A DNA stretch of 5,493 bases from NCBI GenBank assembly GCA_023300365.1, contig JALZWD010000214.1:1-5493 (forward strand). The letters run 5' to 3'. Numbering within the stretch: position 1 is the first letter of the stretch; every line of letters starts with the position of its first letter. The DNA comes from Flavimaricola sp. (GTDB lineage Bacteria > Pseudomonadota > Alphaproteobacteria > Rhodobacterales > Rhodobacteraceae). Below, in pieces: positions 5,293 to 5,493 of this stretch. The notes below the pieces were generated by a model. That model did no database searches, was not told the DNA's origin, and saw nothing but the letters and a program-made list of their open reading frames with translations. Position numbers and translations under genes: made by a program.

Positions 5293-5493
5293 CTAACAGC
5301 CGCGCGCAACAACCAAGACCCAAATCGGACCGTTGCGCCCCTGCGCAATACCAATGCCAAATTCATCAACGCGGGCATGCAACATATTGCGACGATGGCC
5401 CGGCGATTCCATCCAACCGCGCACGATACGGTTCGGATCTGGATACCCCCAAGCAAGGTTTTCTGCTGTTAAACAACTGACATAACCCGCACG
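5293..5493 (-). CDS. CAP/SCP-PR1 domain protein, C-terminal part (runs off the right edge)
   Basis: Reading leftward from 5493 there is an open frame of 66 residues to a TAG at 5293-5295. It carries the signature of the C-terminal half of a CAP (cysteine-rich secretory, antigen 5, PR-1) domain: AENLAWGYPDP, VRGWMESPGHRRNML, then EFGIGIAQGRNGPIWVLVVARG. In CAP folds the Glu of the ENLA motif (residue 11 of the visible part) and the His of SPGHR (residue 33) belong to the conserved cavity; the partner His and the N-terminus lie beyond the window. Bacterial CAP proteins are usually exported and of poorly known function. A Cys is the last residue. Convergent with dtd, so separate regulation is expected. 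Confidence 0.85.
   Translation of the reverse strand, partial: RAGYVSCLTAENLAWGYPDPNRIVRGWMESPGHRRNMLHARVDEFGIGIAQGRNGPIWVLVVARGC

Noticed and set aside
5059..5472. Plus-strand open frame of 137 codons overlapping the 3' half of dtd and the region beyond it
   Set aside because: It is out of frame with dtd, its composition is not that of a folded protein, and its downstream half is antisense to the CAP-domain gene, which has clear family motifs.

Overview
The window reads as a stretch of alphaproteobacterial chromosome. The Rhodobacterales (Roseobacter-type) are my best guess, from protein resemblance and the moderately GC-rich, densely coding sequence; there is no rRNA or marker gene to prove it. 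It holds five complete plus-strand genes and the 3' end of a sixth on the minus strand. I see no tRNA, insertion sequence, CRISPR array or phage gene.

Left part (1-3772). After an AT-rich leader with two inverted repeats come three genes that look like a membrane-associated module. The first encodes an SPFH-domain protein of the YdjI type with a C-terminal GYF_2 domain (195-1355). The second encodes a double zinc-ribbon protein anchored by one C-terminal membrane helix (1446-2549). The third encodes a DUF937-type protein with one central membrane helix (2714-3772). The first two resemble partners from the Bacillus subtilis ydjFGHI envelope-stress locus, where the SPFH protein links PspA to the membrane. 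No pspA is in this window. The three genes are not a tight operon: a clear intrinsic terminator follows the first, a hairpin lies before the third, and a clear terminator follows the third.

Right part (3841-5295). A PfkB-family sugar kinase (3907-4821, probably a fructokinase) overlaps by four bases the gene for D-aminoacyl-tRNA deacylase, dtd (4818-5255), so the two are very likely co-transcribed and translationally coupled. A convergent minus-strand gene ends at 5293 and runs off the right edge; its visible 66 residues are the C-terminal half of a CAP/SCP-PR1 domain.

The most unusual non-coding signal is a perfect 23-nt palindrome (11-nt arms around a single G) inside the first 80 bases of the zinc-ribbon gene (1500-1522). 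A 9-bp inverted repeat just upstream of the ribosome binding site of the SPFH gene is a second candidate control element.
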